A stretch of 54,831 nucleotides of DNA, taken from NCBI RefSeq assembly GCF_016862315.1, contig NZ_BOMS01000003.1, forward strand, positions 1 through 54,831, in the 5' to 3' direction. This DNA is from Actinoplanes palleronii (lineage in GTDB: Bacteria; Actinomycetota; Actinomycetes; Mycobacteriales; Micromonosporaceae). The translations under genes and the position numbers were made by a program. The notes below the pieces were generated by a model that saw nothing but the letters and a program-made list of their open reading frames with translations, was not told where the DNA came from and did not search any database. Shown piece after piece: positions 33,259 to 42,118 of the stretch (positions are counted from its first letter, which is position 1; each line of letters begins with the position of its first letter).

Positions 33259-34839
33259 TCAGCGCTTGCGGCGGGCCACCAGCACCGTGTCGTGGATGAT
33301 GCCCTCGGTGCCGTCCGGCAGCGTGGCGGCGCGGGGGCGTTTCGCCGTGGTCAGCACGTCGAAGACGTCCGGATCCAGGTCGGCGGCCGCCTGTTCGGCG
33401 GTGAACATCATGTCCGGGAAGTGCATCCGGCCGGCGACGGTGGCCAGGTCGTCCGGGTGGTGACCGACGATCAGCAGGGTGCCGCCGGGCCGGACGGCGG
33501 CGGCCAGCCGGGCGTACAGCTCGCGGCGGGCCGGGCCGGGCAGGTGCATGAAGTGCGCCGAGACCAGGTCGTAGGACCGTTCGGCGGGCGGGTCGGCGCG
33601 CAGGTCGGCGTGGGTGAACGTGATCCGCTCGGCGAGCCCGGCGGCGGTGGCGTGCCCGGCGGCCCGTTCCAGGGCGACCGTGGAGATGTCGGTCCCGGTC
33701 ACCTGCCAGCCGCGTTCGGCGAGCCAGGCCGCGTCGGCGCCCTCGCCGCACCCGACGTCCAGGGCCCGCCCGGCCGGGAGCCCGGCGGCCTCGGCGACCA
33801 GTTGCACGTTCGGTTTGCCGCTCCAGATCGCCGGCCGGGACCGGTAGCGCTCCTCCCAGGCGGCCGGCTCGTGCATGCTCTCCTGCTGGCGCCGGTACTC
33901 CTCGACCGCGGCCCGGGTCTCCCCGGCGATCAGATCCATGTTGATCATGGCGCCGGCGGTCTGCCCGGCCGCGGCGGCGACCGCCACGGTCGCGCCCAGG
34001 TTCGTCACGTTGCCGGCCACCCAGACGCCGGGCACCGTGGTGGCGCCGGTCTCCTCGGCCGGGATCCGCAGGCCCATCACGTGCCCGTTCATCTCCAGCG
34101 GCTCCGCCTTCAGGCCGAGCGACTCGAGGAACGCCGAGCGGGCCACGAAGCGCGGGGCGACCGCGATCGCCTCCAGGGGGATCACCCGGCCGCCGGCCAG
34201 GCGTACGCCGGTGATCCGGTCATCGGTGACCTCGACCGCCTCGACCTGCTCGCCGACCACCGGGATGCTGCGGGCGGCCAGCTGCTCGGCCTGCTCGGGC
34301 TCGGGGGCCGGCCCGCCGTCGAGCAGGTAGAGCACGTCGTCGCTGAGCTGCCGCCAGAGCTGGGCGCCGTGCATGCTGATCGGGCCGGCCACCAGCACGC
34401 CGATCCGCTTGCCGCGCAGCTCCCACCCGTGGCAGTACGGGCAGTGCGCCACATCCCGCCCCCACCGCTCGGCAAGGCCGGGGACGGCCGGCAGCTCGTC
34501 GGTCAGCCCGGTGGTGACCAGCAGCCGCCGCCCGCGCACCTGGGCGCCGCCGGCCAGGGTGACCAGGAAGCCGTCCGCGGTGCGCTCCGCCTGCTCGGCG
34601 GTGCCCTCGCGGAACTCCCCGCCGTACGTGGCGACCTCGGCCCGGCCGGCCCGGTACAGCTCGGCGGGTGGCACGCCCTCGCGGCCCAGCAGGTTGTGCA
34701 CGTGCCCGGCCGGCGCGTTGCGCGGGTCGCCGCTGTCGATCACCAGGACCGACCGGGCCGACCGGGCCAGGGTCACCGCCCCGCTCAGCCCGGCCGCGCC
34801 GCCGCCGATCACCAGTACGTCGTACGTCCGCTCGTCCAT
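33259..34839 (-). CDS. thioredoxin-reductase-like flavoprotein fused to SAM methyltransferase
   Basis: A 526-residue two-domain protein; the ATG at 34839 has AAGGAG 6 nt upstream. Residues 1-305 are a TrxR-like FAD protein with G-G-G-A-A-G-L-S-G at 12-20, the redox pair Cys133/Cys136 in H-C-P-Y-C-H-G-W-E, and the FAD-binding end G-V-W-V-A-G-N-V. The expected second dinucleotide motif is replaced by V-L-V-A-G-P-I-S-M-H-G-A, so NADPH use is doubtful; GliT/HlmI-type dithiol oxidases share this feature. Residues 320-526 are a class I methyltransferase with L-D-V-G-C-G-E-G-A-D at 360-369. It is divergent from an XRE-cupin regulator. Combined thiol redox and methylation suggests small-molecule detoxification, which is inference. 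Confidence 0.9.
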   Translation of the reverse strand: MDERTYDVLVIGGGAAGLSGAVTLARSARSVLVIDSGDPRNAPAGHVHNLLGREGVPPAELYRAGRAEVATYGGEFREGTAEQAERTADGFLVTLAGGAQVRGRRLLVTTGLTDELPAVPGLAERWGRDVAHCPYCHGWELRGKRIGVLVAGPISMHGAQLWRQLSDDVLYLLDGGPAPEPEQAEQLAARSIPVVGEQVEAVEVTDDRITGVRLAGGRVIPLEAIAVAPRFVARSAFLESLGLKAEPLEMNGHVMGLRIPAEETGATTVPGVWVAGNVTNLGATVAVAAAAGQTAGAMINMDLIAGETRAAVEEYRRQQESMHEPAAWEERYRSRPAIWSGKPNVQLVAEAAGLPAGRALDVGCGEGADAAWLAERGWQVTGTDISTVALERAAGHATAAGLAERITFTHADLRADPPAERSYDLVSAHFMHLPGPARRELYARLAAAVRPGGTLLIVGHHPDDLATVAGRMHFPDMMFTAEQAAADLDPDVFDVLTTAKRPRAATLPDGTEGIIHDTVLVARRKR

Positions 34840-34913
34840 CGCCCGCTCCTTCTCGTCGTCCGGGAACCCACCGTGCCCCCGGAGCCGCAAAACCGGCAAG
34901 TATCGTTGCTGTT

Positions 34914-35495
34914 ATGGCAAAAGACCTGGACGCCGCGCTGGCCGCCGTCGGCCCCCGGTTGCGCACCCTGCGGCAGAGGCGCGAGCTGACCCTGACCCAG
35001 CTGGCCGAGACCACCGGCATCTCGGTCAGCACGCTCTCCCGGCTCGAGTCCGGCGACCGCAAGCCCACCCTGGAGCTGCTGCTGCCGCTCGCCGAGGCGT
35101 ACCAGGTCACCCTGGACGAGCTGGTGGACGCGCCGGAGACCGGCGATCCGCGGGTCCGCCAGCGGCCGATCGAGCGCAACGGGCACACGTACATCCCGCT
35201 GACCCGGCGGCCCGGCGGGATGCAGGCGTTCAAGCAGATCATCCCGTTCAACGCGGCCGACCACGACCGGGAACAGCAGACCCACGAGGGGTACGAGTGG
35301 ATCTACGTGCTGAGTGGCCGGATCCGCCTGCTGCTCGGCGAGCACGACATCGTGCTGACCCCGGGTGAGGCCGCCGAGTTCGACACCCGGCTGCCCCACA
35401 AGATCCTCAATCCGGACCAGGAACCCGCCGAGGTGCTGAACCTGTTCGGCCCGCAGGGCGAGCGCGTGCACGTCCGCGCGCGTACCAAAGGATAG
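34914..35495 (+). CDS. XRE-family regulator with cupin domain
   Basis: A 193-residue regulator: an N-terminal helix-turn-helix (about 14-70, with L-T-L-T-Q-L-A-E-T-T-G-I-S-V-S-T-L-S-R-L) and a C-terminal cupin sensor (about 110-185, H-E-G-Y-E-W-I-Y-V-L-S-G and P-H-K-I-L-N). The layout is like small-molecule-responsive repressors of the XRE-cupin class. The ATG is preceded by TATCGT and no Shine-Dalgarno sequence, so a leaderless transcript is possible. It is divergent from the TrxR-methyltransferase gene across 74 bp, which makes that gene the likely target. The 14-nt site GCAA-N6-TTGC just upstream is a weak operator candidate. Confidence 0.88.
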   Translation: MAKDLDAALAAVGPRLRTLRQRRELTLTQLAETTGISVSTLSRLESGDRKPTLELLLPLAEAYQVTLDELVDAPETGDPRVRQRPIERNGHTYIPLTRRPGGMQAFKQIIPFNAADHDREQQTHEGYEWIYVLSGRIRLLLGEHDIVLTPGEAAEFDTRLPHKILNPDQEPAEVLNLFGPQGERVHVRARTKG

Positions 35496-35504
35496 GTTTT
35501 GATC

Positions 35505-36266
35505 GTGGATCTTTCTGTGACGGTCGACGGCGGGGTCGCGCTGCTCGAGATGCGGCGGCCGCCGGCCAACCACTTCGACGAGGCGCTGATCGGCCGGATC
35601 GTGGACGCCGCGACCGCGCTCGACGACGACCCGGCCTGCCGGGTGATCCTGCTCGCCTCCGAGGGCAGGCACTTCTGCGCCGGGGCGGACTTCGGCGGCG
35701 GTGACTTCGCGGCGGATCACGTGGCCGCGGCCGAACGGCTGTACCGGCGGGCCGCGCAGCTGTTCGACCTGCGGACGCCGATCGTCGCCGCGGTGCAGGG
35801 CACGGCCGTCGGCGGCGGGCTCGGCCTGGCGTGCGCGGCGGACTTCCGGGTCGCCGAGGCCGCGACCCGGTTCGTGGCGAACTTCGGCAAGCTCGGCTTC
35901 CACCAGGGTTTCGGTCTCAGCGTGACGCTGCCCGGGCTGATCGGGACGCAGAAGGCCACCGACATGCTGCTGACCGCACGCCGGGTCGGTGGCGAGGAGG
36001 CGTTCCGGATCGGGCTGGCCGACCGGCTCGCCGAGCCCGGCCGGGTCCGGGACACCGCCCGCGCGCTGGCCCTGGAGATCGCCGCGTCGGCGCCGCTCGC
36101 GGTCCGGTCGATGCGGGCCACGCTCCGCGGCGACCTGGCCGCCCGGGTCCGGCGGGCGCTCGATCACGAGCTGGCCGAGCAGCGGGTGCACTGGACGACA
36201 TCGGACAGCGCCGAGGGCATCGCGGCAAGTCTGGCGAGGCGCGCGCCGGTCTTCACCGGCGAATAG
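35505..36266 (+). CDS. enoyl-CoA hydratase/isomerase (crotonase) family protein
   Basis: A 253-residue crotonase-fold protein. The CoA-binding and oxyanion-hole parts are clear: H-F-C-A-G-A-D-F-G-G near 50 and G-T-A-V-G-G-G-L-G-L-A near 104. Where typical hydratases carry glutamates (C-E-L-A and P-E-x-x-x-G) this protein reads L-G-L-A and F-G-K-L-G, so both catalytic acids of the hydratase pair appear to be missing. It may be an isomerase, hydrolase or another crotonase reaction. I prefer the GTG at 35505 (AGG 8 nt upstream) over the TTG at 35499. It follows the XRE gene by 9 nt and may be co-transcribed. Its end overlaps the convergent kinase gene by 14 nt. Confidence 0.85.
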   Translation: MDLSVTVDGGVALLEMRRPPANHFDEALIGRIVDAATALDDDPACRVILLASEGRHFCAGADFGGGDFAADHVAAAERLYRRAAQLFDLRTPIVAAVQGTAVGGGLGLACAADFRVAEAATRFVANFGKLGFHQGFGLSVTLPGLIGTQKATDMLLTARRVGGEEAFRIGLADRLAEPGRVRDTARALALEIAASAPLAVRSMRATLRGDLAARVRRALDHELAEQRVHWTTSDSAEGIAASLARRAPVFTGE

Positions 36267-37392
36267 GGAACGTCACCACCATCGCCACCCCCGGGTCGCG
36301 GGCCTCGGCGACCGCCCGCCCCTCGTGCGCCTCGGCCAGCTGCCGGACGATGAACAGCCCCAGACCGACCCCTTCCGCACCACCGACCGCGAACTGACCG
36401 AACAACCGGTCCCGCAGACTGTCCGGGATGCCGGCACCGTGGTCGCGGACCTCCAGGCGGTCGACGTCGCCGTCGCGGCGCAGGCTCACCACGATCGGCG
36501 CCGCGCCGTACCGCTGGGCGTTGCTGACCAGGTTGAGCAGCACCTGCTCGAACCGCTGCTTGTCCACCCAGACCGTGGTGCCCGTGTCGATCGTGACCTC
36601 GATCGGCGGGTCCACCCGGATGTACGACAGCGCGTCGGTGACCAGCTCCCGGGCCGGGTACAGCTGCCGGTCCAGCTTGAGGTGCCCGGTGCTGTCGATC
36701 CGCTGCACGTCCAGCAGCGCGTCGGCGAGCCGGTTGATCCGGGCGGTCTGCCGCCGGGCCATGTCGAGCATCCGGGCCGGCACCCCGGTGGCGTCCTCAC
36801 GCAGCTCGTCCAGCACGATCTGGATCGCGCTCAGCGGGCTGCGCACGTCGTGGGCCAGGGTGTTCATCATCGCCGAGCGCCACTGCTCGATCCGGGCCAG
36901 CCGTTCCCGGTCGTCGCGCAGGTGCCGGGCGTGCGCCTCGATCAGCATCGCCACCGCCAGCGCGATCGGCATCAGCACGAACGCGCTGCCCAGGATGGAT
37001 TCCGGCTGATCGGTGACGATCAGCGGCACCAGGTAGGCGAGGGTGGCCGGCACCAGGTAGGCCAGCAGGATCCAGCGCGGGAAGTGCAGGCCGGCCCAGG
37101 CGTAGAGCAGCACCAGGAACGGGCCGGTGCCGGTCGCCACCCCGCCGAACGACCAGGTGGAGAGGCCGAGCACGGCGAACGCCGGCAGGCCGAGCCAGGC
37201 CGCCGCGTTCCGGCCGGTCCGGTGCCACGGGAACAGGAACGCGAACAGCGACACCACGCCGTCGCAGACCGCGACCAGCACCAGCTTCGCGGACTGGCCC
37301 GGATCGTTCAGGATGCCGAGCAGGGCCAGCGCGCCGGCCAGGGCCAGGAGCGCGGCCGACTGCCGGGCCGCGGCGCGCGGCCCGGTACCCAA
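36253..37392 (-). CDS. orphan membrane sensor histidine kinase
   Basis: A 379-residue kinase. Residues 1-155 contain about five TM helices with little outside the membrane, so the signal is probably sensed in the membrane. The HisKA box is L-A-H-D-V-R-S-P-L-S-A with His181; the ATPase domain has N-L-V-S-N-A-Q-R-Y (N box), D-H-G-A-G-I-P (G1) and G-V-G-L-G-L-F-I-V (G2). All catalytic parts look intact. No response regulator is adjacent, so the partner must be elsewhere. The only in-frame start before TM1 is TTG at 37392, without an obvious Shine-Dalgarno site, so the exact N-terminus is uncertain. Confidence 0.87.
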   Translation of the reverse strand: MGTGPRAAARQSAALLALAGALALLGILNDPGQSAKLVLVAVCDGVVSLFAFLFPWHRTGRNAAAWLGLPAFAVLGLSTWSFGGVATGTGPFLVLLYAWAGLHFPRWILLAYLVPATLAYLVPLIVTDQPESILGSAFVLMPIALAVAMLIEAHARHLRDDRERLARIEQWRSAMMNTLAHDVRSPLSAIQIVLDELREDATGVPARMLDMARRQTARINRLADALLDVQRIDSTGHLKLDRQLYPARELVTDALSYIRVDPPIEVTIDTGTTVWVDKQRFEQVLLNLVSNAQRYGAAPIVVSLRRDGDVDRLEVRDHGAGIPDSLRDRLFGQFAVGGAEGVGLGLFIVRQLAEAHEGRAVAEARDPGVAMVVTFPIRR

Positions 37393-37423
37393 CAGGCGAA
37401 ATGGTCCGGTCTGTTCAATTGCG

Positions 37424-38362
37424 TCAGCATATTTGGTTCCGGAGAGGGCGTCCGTCGAGCAGCGCTCCCAGGTTCTCCGAGATCAGCGCGGCGGCGCCGA
37501 GCGGACGGCCACCGGCCGCGTGCGGCGAGATGATCACGTTCGGCTCGTCCCACAGCCCGGAGCCCGGCGGCAGCGGCTCGGTCGCGAAGACGTCGAGGGC
37601 CGCGCCCGCGATCCGGCCGGACCGCAGCGCGGCGAGCAGGGCCGCCTCGTCCAGGGTGCTGCCCCGGCCGACGTTCACCACCCAGGCGTGCGGCGGGAGC
37701 TGGCCGAGGACCGTGGCGTCCAGCACGCCCGCGGTCTCCGGGGTGGCCGGCAGGATCGAGATCAGCACGTCCGCGGCGGGGAGCAGCGCGGGGAGCTCGG
37801 CGGCGGTGACCACCGGGAAGCCGTACCGCTCGCCGGCCGTGCGGGCCACCCCGGTGACCCGGGCGCCGAGCGCGGCGAGCAGCGGCGCGAGGGTACCGGC
37901 GATCCCGCCGAACCCCCAGATCACCACGTGCGCGTCGCGCAGCGTACGGAAGGATCCTTCTTCCCGGACCGGTTGCAACCCGCCCAGCTCCCCCGCCCAC
38001 CGGTGCCCGACCTGTGCCCGGATCAGCAGGTTCAACCGGCGGGCGGCGGCCAGCACCAGGGCCAGGGTGTGCTCGGCGACGGTCCGGTCGTGCAGCCCGA
38101 GCCCCGCGGTGACCAGTACATCGGTCGCGAACCCGGCCTGCAGCACGGCGTCCGGCCCGGCGGCCAGGCTCTGCACCCAGCGCAGCCGCCGGAGTCGCCG
38201 GGCTGCGTCGGCCAGCTGCGGCGCCGGGTTGCCCCACACCACCAGCGCCTCGGCGTCGCAGTGCTCGTCGGGAATCGGCTCGCCGATCGGGTAGACCACC
38301 GCGGTGACGCCGGCGGGCAGGCTGACGTCGAGTTCCACCGAGTCCGGCAGCAGCACCTTCAT
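37424..38362 (-). CDS. D-isomer 2-hydroxyacid dehydrogenase family protein
   Basis: A 312-residue NAD(P)-dependent dehydrogenase. It has G-F-G-G-I-A-G near 146 (Rossmann motif), N-V-G-R-G-S-T-L-D-E with the substrate-binding arginine, A-L-D-V-F-A-T-E-P-L-P with the glutamate, and S-P-H-A-A-G-G with the catalytic histidine. These support reduction of a 2-keto acid or oxidation of a D-2-hydroxy acid; the exact substrate is not predictable. The ATG at 38362 fits the family N-terminus; upstream sequence in the frame is not protein-like. It follows the GT-C gene by 19 nt on the same strand. Confidence 0.88.
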   Translation of the reverse strand: MKVLLPDSVELDVSLPAGVTAVVYPIGEPIPDEHCDAEALVVWGNPAPQLADAARRLRRLRWVQSLAAGPDAVLQAGFATDVLVTAGLGLHDRTVAEHTLALVLAAARRLNLLIRAQVGHRWAGELGGLQPVREEGSFRTLRDAHVVIWGFGGIAGTLAPLLAALGARVTGVARTAGERYGFPVVTAAELPALLPAADVLISILPATPETAGVLDATVLGQLPPHAWVVNVGRGSTLDEAALLAALRSGRIAGAALDVFATEPLPPGSGLWDEPNVIISPHAAGGRPLGAAALISENLGALLDGRPLRNQIC

Positions 38363-38381
38363 GACCGGTGAGCTAACCAGA

Positions 38382-39878
38382 TCAGCCGCGCAGCCGGTAC
38401 AGCACCGCGGTGGCGTGCTTCTTCTTCCAGCGCCCGGCCTCGACGTACTTCGCGGTGAGCAGCGCGCGCAGGTGCGGCCGGGCGGTGAGCGGGTCGGCGC
38501 GCTGATCCGCGATGACCAGCCAGACGCCGGTGGCGCCGGCCACCCGCGCGGCGTCGTCGGTGAACTCACCGGCGGTCAGCAGCCCGGTCTGCCCGGCCGG
38601 AGTCTGAAACAGCACGTCCCGCGGCCGGTCCGGCACCCCGCGCAGGTAGTAGTCCATCCCGGCGCGCATCGCCCGGTTCTTCGGCGGGTAGACGATCACG
38701 TCGCCGGGCCGGTCGTACGTGCCGACCAGGGTGGCCAGGCCGCGGTAGTCCGGGCCGTTCTTCGCGGTCGGCAGGCGGATCGACCGCTGGCCGGGCAGGG
38801 CGATCGCGGCCAGCAGGAGCAGCACCGCGCCGATCCGCACCATCCGCCCGCCGATCAGGTCCCGCCACGCGCGGGGCTCCGGCGTGTCGGCGACCAGCGC
38901 GACCGCGGCCAGGATCGCCAGCGGCGCCAGCGCCACGATCATGTAGCGGGCCACCCACATCGGCGAGAGCAGCACCGACGCCAGCGCGACCGCGGCGAAC
39001 GGGCCGAGCGCCAGCACCACGATCGGCGTCAGTCGGCGGGCCGGCTGCCAGGCGGCCAGCACCGCCAGGCCGATCAGCAGCCAGGCCACCCGGCTGGACC
39101 CGGTGATCTCGCCGGGCATCGCGCGGATCGCGGCGACCGTGATCGGCTTGACCCAGTGCAGCTGGGTGCTGTCCTGCTGGGTGCCGAAATACACCAGCGG
39201 GGCCAGCGGCAGCAGGGCCAGCGCCACGGTCAGCAGCCAGACCCCCGCGGGCCGCCAGTCCCGGCGGCGCCAGGCGACGATGCCGGCCACCGTGGCGTGC
39301 GCGGCCAGCGCGGTGAGCGCGATCAGGTTGAAGCCGCCGAGGAGCAGCACCGACAGCCCGTAGAGCGCCCAGACGACGGCTTTCGGCACCCGACCGGCCG
39401 GGCCGCCGCGAACCGCGGCGAGCAGCAGAAGCAGACCCAGAATCGAGAAAAGACAGACGAACGCGTACGGACGGGCCTCGGCCGCGTACCGGGACGTGTT
39501 CGGAATGATCACCAGGATGAGGCCGGTGGTCAGGCCGATCAGCGGGGTGAACAGCCGCCGCCCGAGCTCGGCGGTGAGCCCGACCGCGCCGGCCATCGCC
39601 AGGATCGACGGCAGCCGCAGGGACAGCTCGCTGTCGCCGAAGATCCCGGTCCAGAAGTGCAGGAACCAGTAGTACGCGCCGAACACCGCGTCGACGTGCT
39701 GGACCAGCTGCCAGATCTGCCCGGTGGTCCGCGTCGCCACCTCGGCCGAGGTCACCTCGTCCCAGCTGAGCCGGGGACGGGTGGCGGCGTAGAGCGCGAC
39801 CACGAGCATCAGCAGGCCGGAGACCAGCCCGGGCAGCACGGCACGGACCCGGTCACGGACGGACGGCGACTCGATCAC
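38382..39878 (-). CDS. GT39-like (GT-C fold) membrane glycosyltransferase
   Basis: A 498-residue polytopic membrane protein with about ten TM helices. The first extracytoplasmic loop has L-S-W-D-E-V, the acidic motif of the GT-C/ArnT-PMT class that uses polyprenyl-phosphate sugars, and P-N-T-S-R-Y-A-A-E-A-R-P-Y-A near 132 is typical of the family. The C-terminal 120 residues are a soluble outer domain. It should transfer a sugar to a lipid, glycan or protein outside the membrane. The start is GTG with GGGGGAG upstream. It is the first gene of a probable two-gene unit with the dehydrogenase. Confidence 0.85.
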   Translation of the reverse strand: MIESPSVRDRVRAVLPGLVSGLLMLVVALYAATRPRLSWDEVTSAEVATRTTGQIWQLVQHVDAVFGAYYWFLHFWTGIFGDSELSLRLPSILAMAGAVGLTAELGRRLFTPLIGLTTGLILVIIPNTSRYAAEARPYAFVCLFSILGLLLLLAAVRGGPAGRVPKAVVWALYGLSVLLLGGFNLIALTALAAHATVAGIVAWRRRDWRPAGVWLLTVALALLPLAPLVYFGTQQDSTQLHWVKPITVAAIRAMPGEITGSSRVAWLLIGLAVLAAWQPARRLTPIVVLALGPFAAVALASVLLSPMWVARYMIVALAPLAILAAVALVADTPEPRAWRDLIGGRMVRIGAVLLLLAAIALPGQRSIRLPTAKNGPDYRGLATLVGTYDRPGDVIVYPPKNRAMRAGMDYYLRGVPDRPRDVLFQTPAGQTGLLTAGEFTDDAARVAGATGVWLVIADQRADPLTARPHLRALLTAKYVEAGRWKKKHATAVLYRLRG

Positions 39879-39961
39879 TCAGTGTTCTCCCCCGGCCGGC
39901 TGCTGGCGATAGAAACGTAGCTCGTCGCCGCCAGCCCTTACCGTGAGTTAAGTCATGCGTG

Positions 39962-39998
39962 GGAACGGCCCCGGCGCGTGGTGCGCCGGGGCCGTTCC
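39962..39998. terminator. terminator hairpin downstream of phoX
   Basis: A perfect 16-bp stem (GGAACGGCCCCGGCGC and its complement) with a 5-nt loop lies 12 nt beyond the phoX stop and before the GT-C gene. No U-run is seen, which is usual in actinobacteria. Confidence 0.8.
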
Positions 39999-40009
39999 GG
40001 GACGCTCGC

Positions 40010-42118
40010 TCAGCTGCCGACCGGGCCGCCGTCCGGGCGCCAGGTGACGATCACGGCGGGCTTGGCGTAGCCGCCGTCCGGCCAGAACGAGGCCGGCTTG
40101 TCGACGGTGGCGCCGGAGATCTCGCCCGGGTGCTGCACCGCGGTGAAGACCGACTTGTCGTCGCCGGTGATGAACGGGCCGCAGGTCTCGGCGCCGCGCG
40201 GCACGGTGAGGAACTGCTTGAGGTGGCCCTTCTCCTTGCCCTCGATCGGCGTGGCGAACAGGCCGTCGTTGCTGCCCAGCGCGTTGCCGTCGGTGGAGAT
40301 CCAGAGGTTGCCGGCGCTGTCGAAGGCGACGTTGTCCGGGCAGGAGATCGGCGAGACCGCGGACTTGTCGTACCCGCCGAAGTAGGTGTCGGCGGCGGCC
40401 GGGTCACCGCAGACGATCGGCAGCGTCCAGGTGAACGTGGTGCCGGTGTGGTCGCCGTGGTCCTCGGTGACCTCGAAGATGTGGCCGTGCTTGTTGGCGT
40501 TGCGCGGGTTCGCCTCGTCGGCCGGCGCGTTCGTGCCGACACCGCGGTTGGTGTTGTTGGTCATCGCCGCGTAGATCTTCCCGGTGCGCAGGCTGGGCTG
40601 CACGTCCTCGGGGCGGTCCATCTTGGTGGCGCCGACCGCGTCGCCGGCCAGCCGGGTGAAGGTCAGCACGTCGGCCGCGGTCATCCCGGGCACGTACGAC
40701 CGGCTCCCGGACACCAGCTTGATCCACTGGCCGGTGCCGTCGAACCGGCCGTCGGCGGGCAGCGTGCCGGTGCCGTCGATCTCGCCGGCCGGGCTGTCCC
40801 CGGTCACCTTGGCGACGTAGAGCGTGCCGGACTCGAGCAGGGTCAGGTTGTGCTTGCGGGCCAGGTGCGAGTGCCCGGGCAGGAACTTCTTGTCGGACAC
40901 GAACTTGTAGAGGTACTCGAACCGCTCGTCGTCACCCATGTACGCGACCACGTGACCGTTCCTGGCCACGATGACGTTCGCGCCCTCGTGCTTGAGCCGG
41001 CCCAGCGCGGTGTGCTTGCGCGGCGTGGACTCCGGGTCGAACGGGTCGACCTCGACGATCCAGCCGAACCGGTGCGCCTCGTTCGGGTGCTTGCCGAGGT
41101 CGAACCGCTCCTGCGCGCGGTCCCACTTGCGCGAGCCGCTCGGGTAGCGGGCGGTGGTGGTGATGCCGTACCGGGTCAGCTTGGGCTTGAGGGCCTCCGG
41201 GGCCTGGTCGGCGCCGACGAAGTACTGGTTGAAGTTCTCCTCGCCGGAGAGCACCGTGCCCCACGGCGTGACGCCGCCGGAGCAGTTGTTCAGGGTGCCG
41301 ACCACAGTGGTGCCACGCGGGTCCGCCGCGGTCCGCAGCCACGCCGAGCCGGCCGCCGGGCCGGTCAGCCGGAACGTCGACGCGAGCGCGGTGAGCCGCC
41401 GGTTGTAGTGCAGGTGACGGCTCTTCACCGGCGTCCACCGGCCGGAGCGGCCGGCCCGCTCGATCTCCACGACGGAGAGCCCGTGCGCGGCGATGGCCAC
41501 CTCGAGCTGGTCGACGGTGAGCGCGTCCAGGCTGGTGAAGCCCGGGAACATCAGCTCCTCGTTGGTGTACTCGTGGTTCACCACCAGCAGCGCCCGGTCG
41601 TGGCGGCCGGGGAGCGGCAGCACGCCGACGAAGTCGTTGTTGAAGCCGAACTGCCGGGACTGCCGGGCGGCGGTCTGCTGGTGCAGGTCGAACGCCGGGG
41701 CGCCGGCCACCACCGGGTCACCCCAGCGGATCACCACGGCGGTCTCGTAGCCGGCCGGGACGGTCACCGCGTCCCGGGTGTTCGGCGCGACCGTCTCGAA
41801 GGTCAGCGCGCCGGCCTTCGAGGGCTTGAGCTGCTGCCCGCTGCTCAGGACCTCGGTGGCCGGCGCGGCCGTCGCCGGGCTCGCCAGGGCGGCCGCGGCG
41901 CCGCCGAAGCCGAGCACCATGCCCCCGACCGCACCCGCGCGGATCACGCCCCGGCGGCTCATCTCCGCGTTGACCACGTCACCGAGGTACGTGTTGGCGG
42001 ACGCGTTGGGCGCCGGGTGGTCGCAGGCGTTCCCGCAGCGGTAGAGACAGGTCATCGCGTCCCGGCTGCCACCGCTGTGCCCCAGCAGTGGCAGGAAGCG
42101 GCGTTTCTCGTCCGTCAT
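40010..42118 (-). CDS. phoX: PhoX-family alkaline phosphatase (DUF839)
   Basis: About 702 residues, usual for PhoX, a Ca/Fe-dependent phosphomonoesterase exported by Tat. The ATG at 42118 has GAGGGAG 5 nt upstream. A preceding block with C-L-Y-R-C-G-N-A-C-D-H is conserved in actinobacterial members; the twin-arginine signal S-R-R-G-V-I-R-A-G-A with a hydrophobic run follows near residue 52. The mature part has N-H-E-Y-T-N-E-E, N-N-C-S-G-G-x-T-P-W-G-T-x-L-S-G-E-E-N and R-P-E-D-V, the metal-binding core of the family. It should release phosphate from organic esters outside the cell. A PHO box 82 nt upstream indicates PhoP control, and a strong hairpin ends the gene. Confidence 0.93.
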   Translation of the reverse strand: MTDEKRRFLPLLGHSGGSRDAMTCLYRCGNACDHPAPNASANTYLGDVVNAEMSRRGVIRAGAVGGMVLGFGGAAAALASPATAAPATEVLSSGQQLKPSKAGALTFETVAPNTRDAVTVPAGYETAVVIRWGDPVVAGAPAFDLHQQTAARQSRQFGFNNDFVGVLPLPGRHDRALLVVNHEYTNEELMFPGFTSLDALTVDQLEVAIAAHGLSVVEIERAGRSGRWTPVKSRHLHYNRRLTALASTFRLTGPAAGSAWLRTAADPRGTTVVGTLNNCSGGVTPWGTVLSGEENFNQYFVGADQAPEALKPKLTRYGITTTARYPSGSRKWDRAQERFDLGKHPNEAHRFGWIVEVDPFDPESTPRKHTALGRLKHEGANVIVARNGHVVAYMGDDERFEYLYKFVSDKKFLPGHSHLARKHNLTLLESGTLYVAKVTGDSPAGEIDGTGTLPADGRFDGTGQWIKLVSGSRSYVPGMTAADVLTFTRLAGDAVGATKMDRPEDVQPSLRTGKIYAAMTNNTNRGVGTNAPADEANPRNANKHGHIFEVTEDHGDHTGTTFTWTLPIVCGDPAAADTYFGGYDKSAVSPISCPDNVAFDSAGNLWISTDGNALGSNDGLFATPIEGKEKGHLKQFLTVPRGAETCGPFITGDDKSVFTAVQHPGEISGATVDKPASFWPDGGYAKPAVIVTWRPDGGPVGS

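Noticed and set aside
29307..33299. A 1,330-codon open frame on the plus strand antisense to the helicase-nuclease
   Set aside because: Its translation is low in complexity (Arg, Gly, Val and His rich), has no domain, and results from third-position GC of the opposite strand. The minus-strand product has a full set of helicase motifs.
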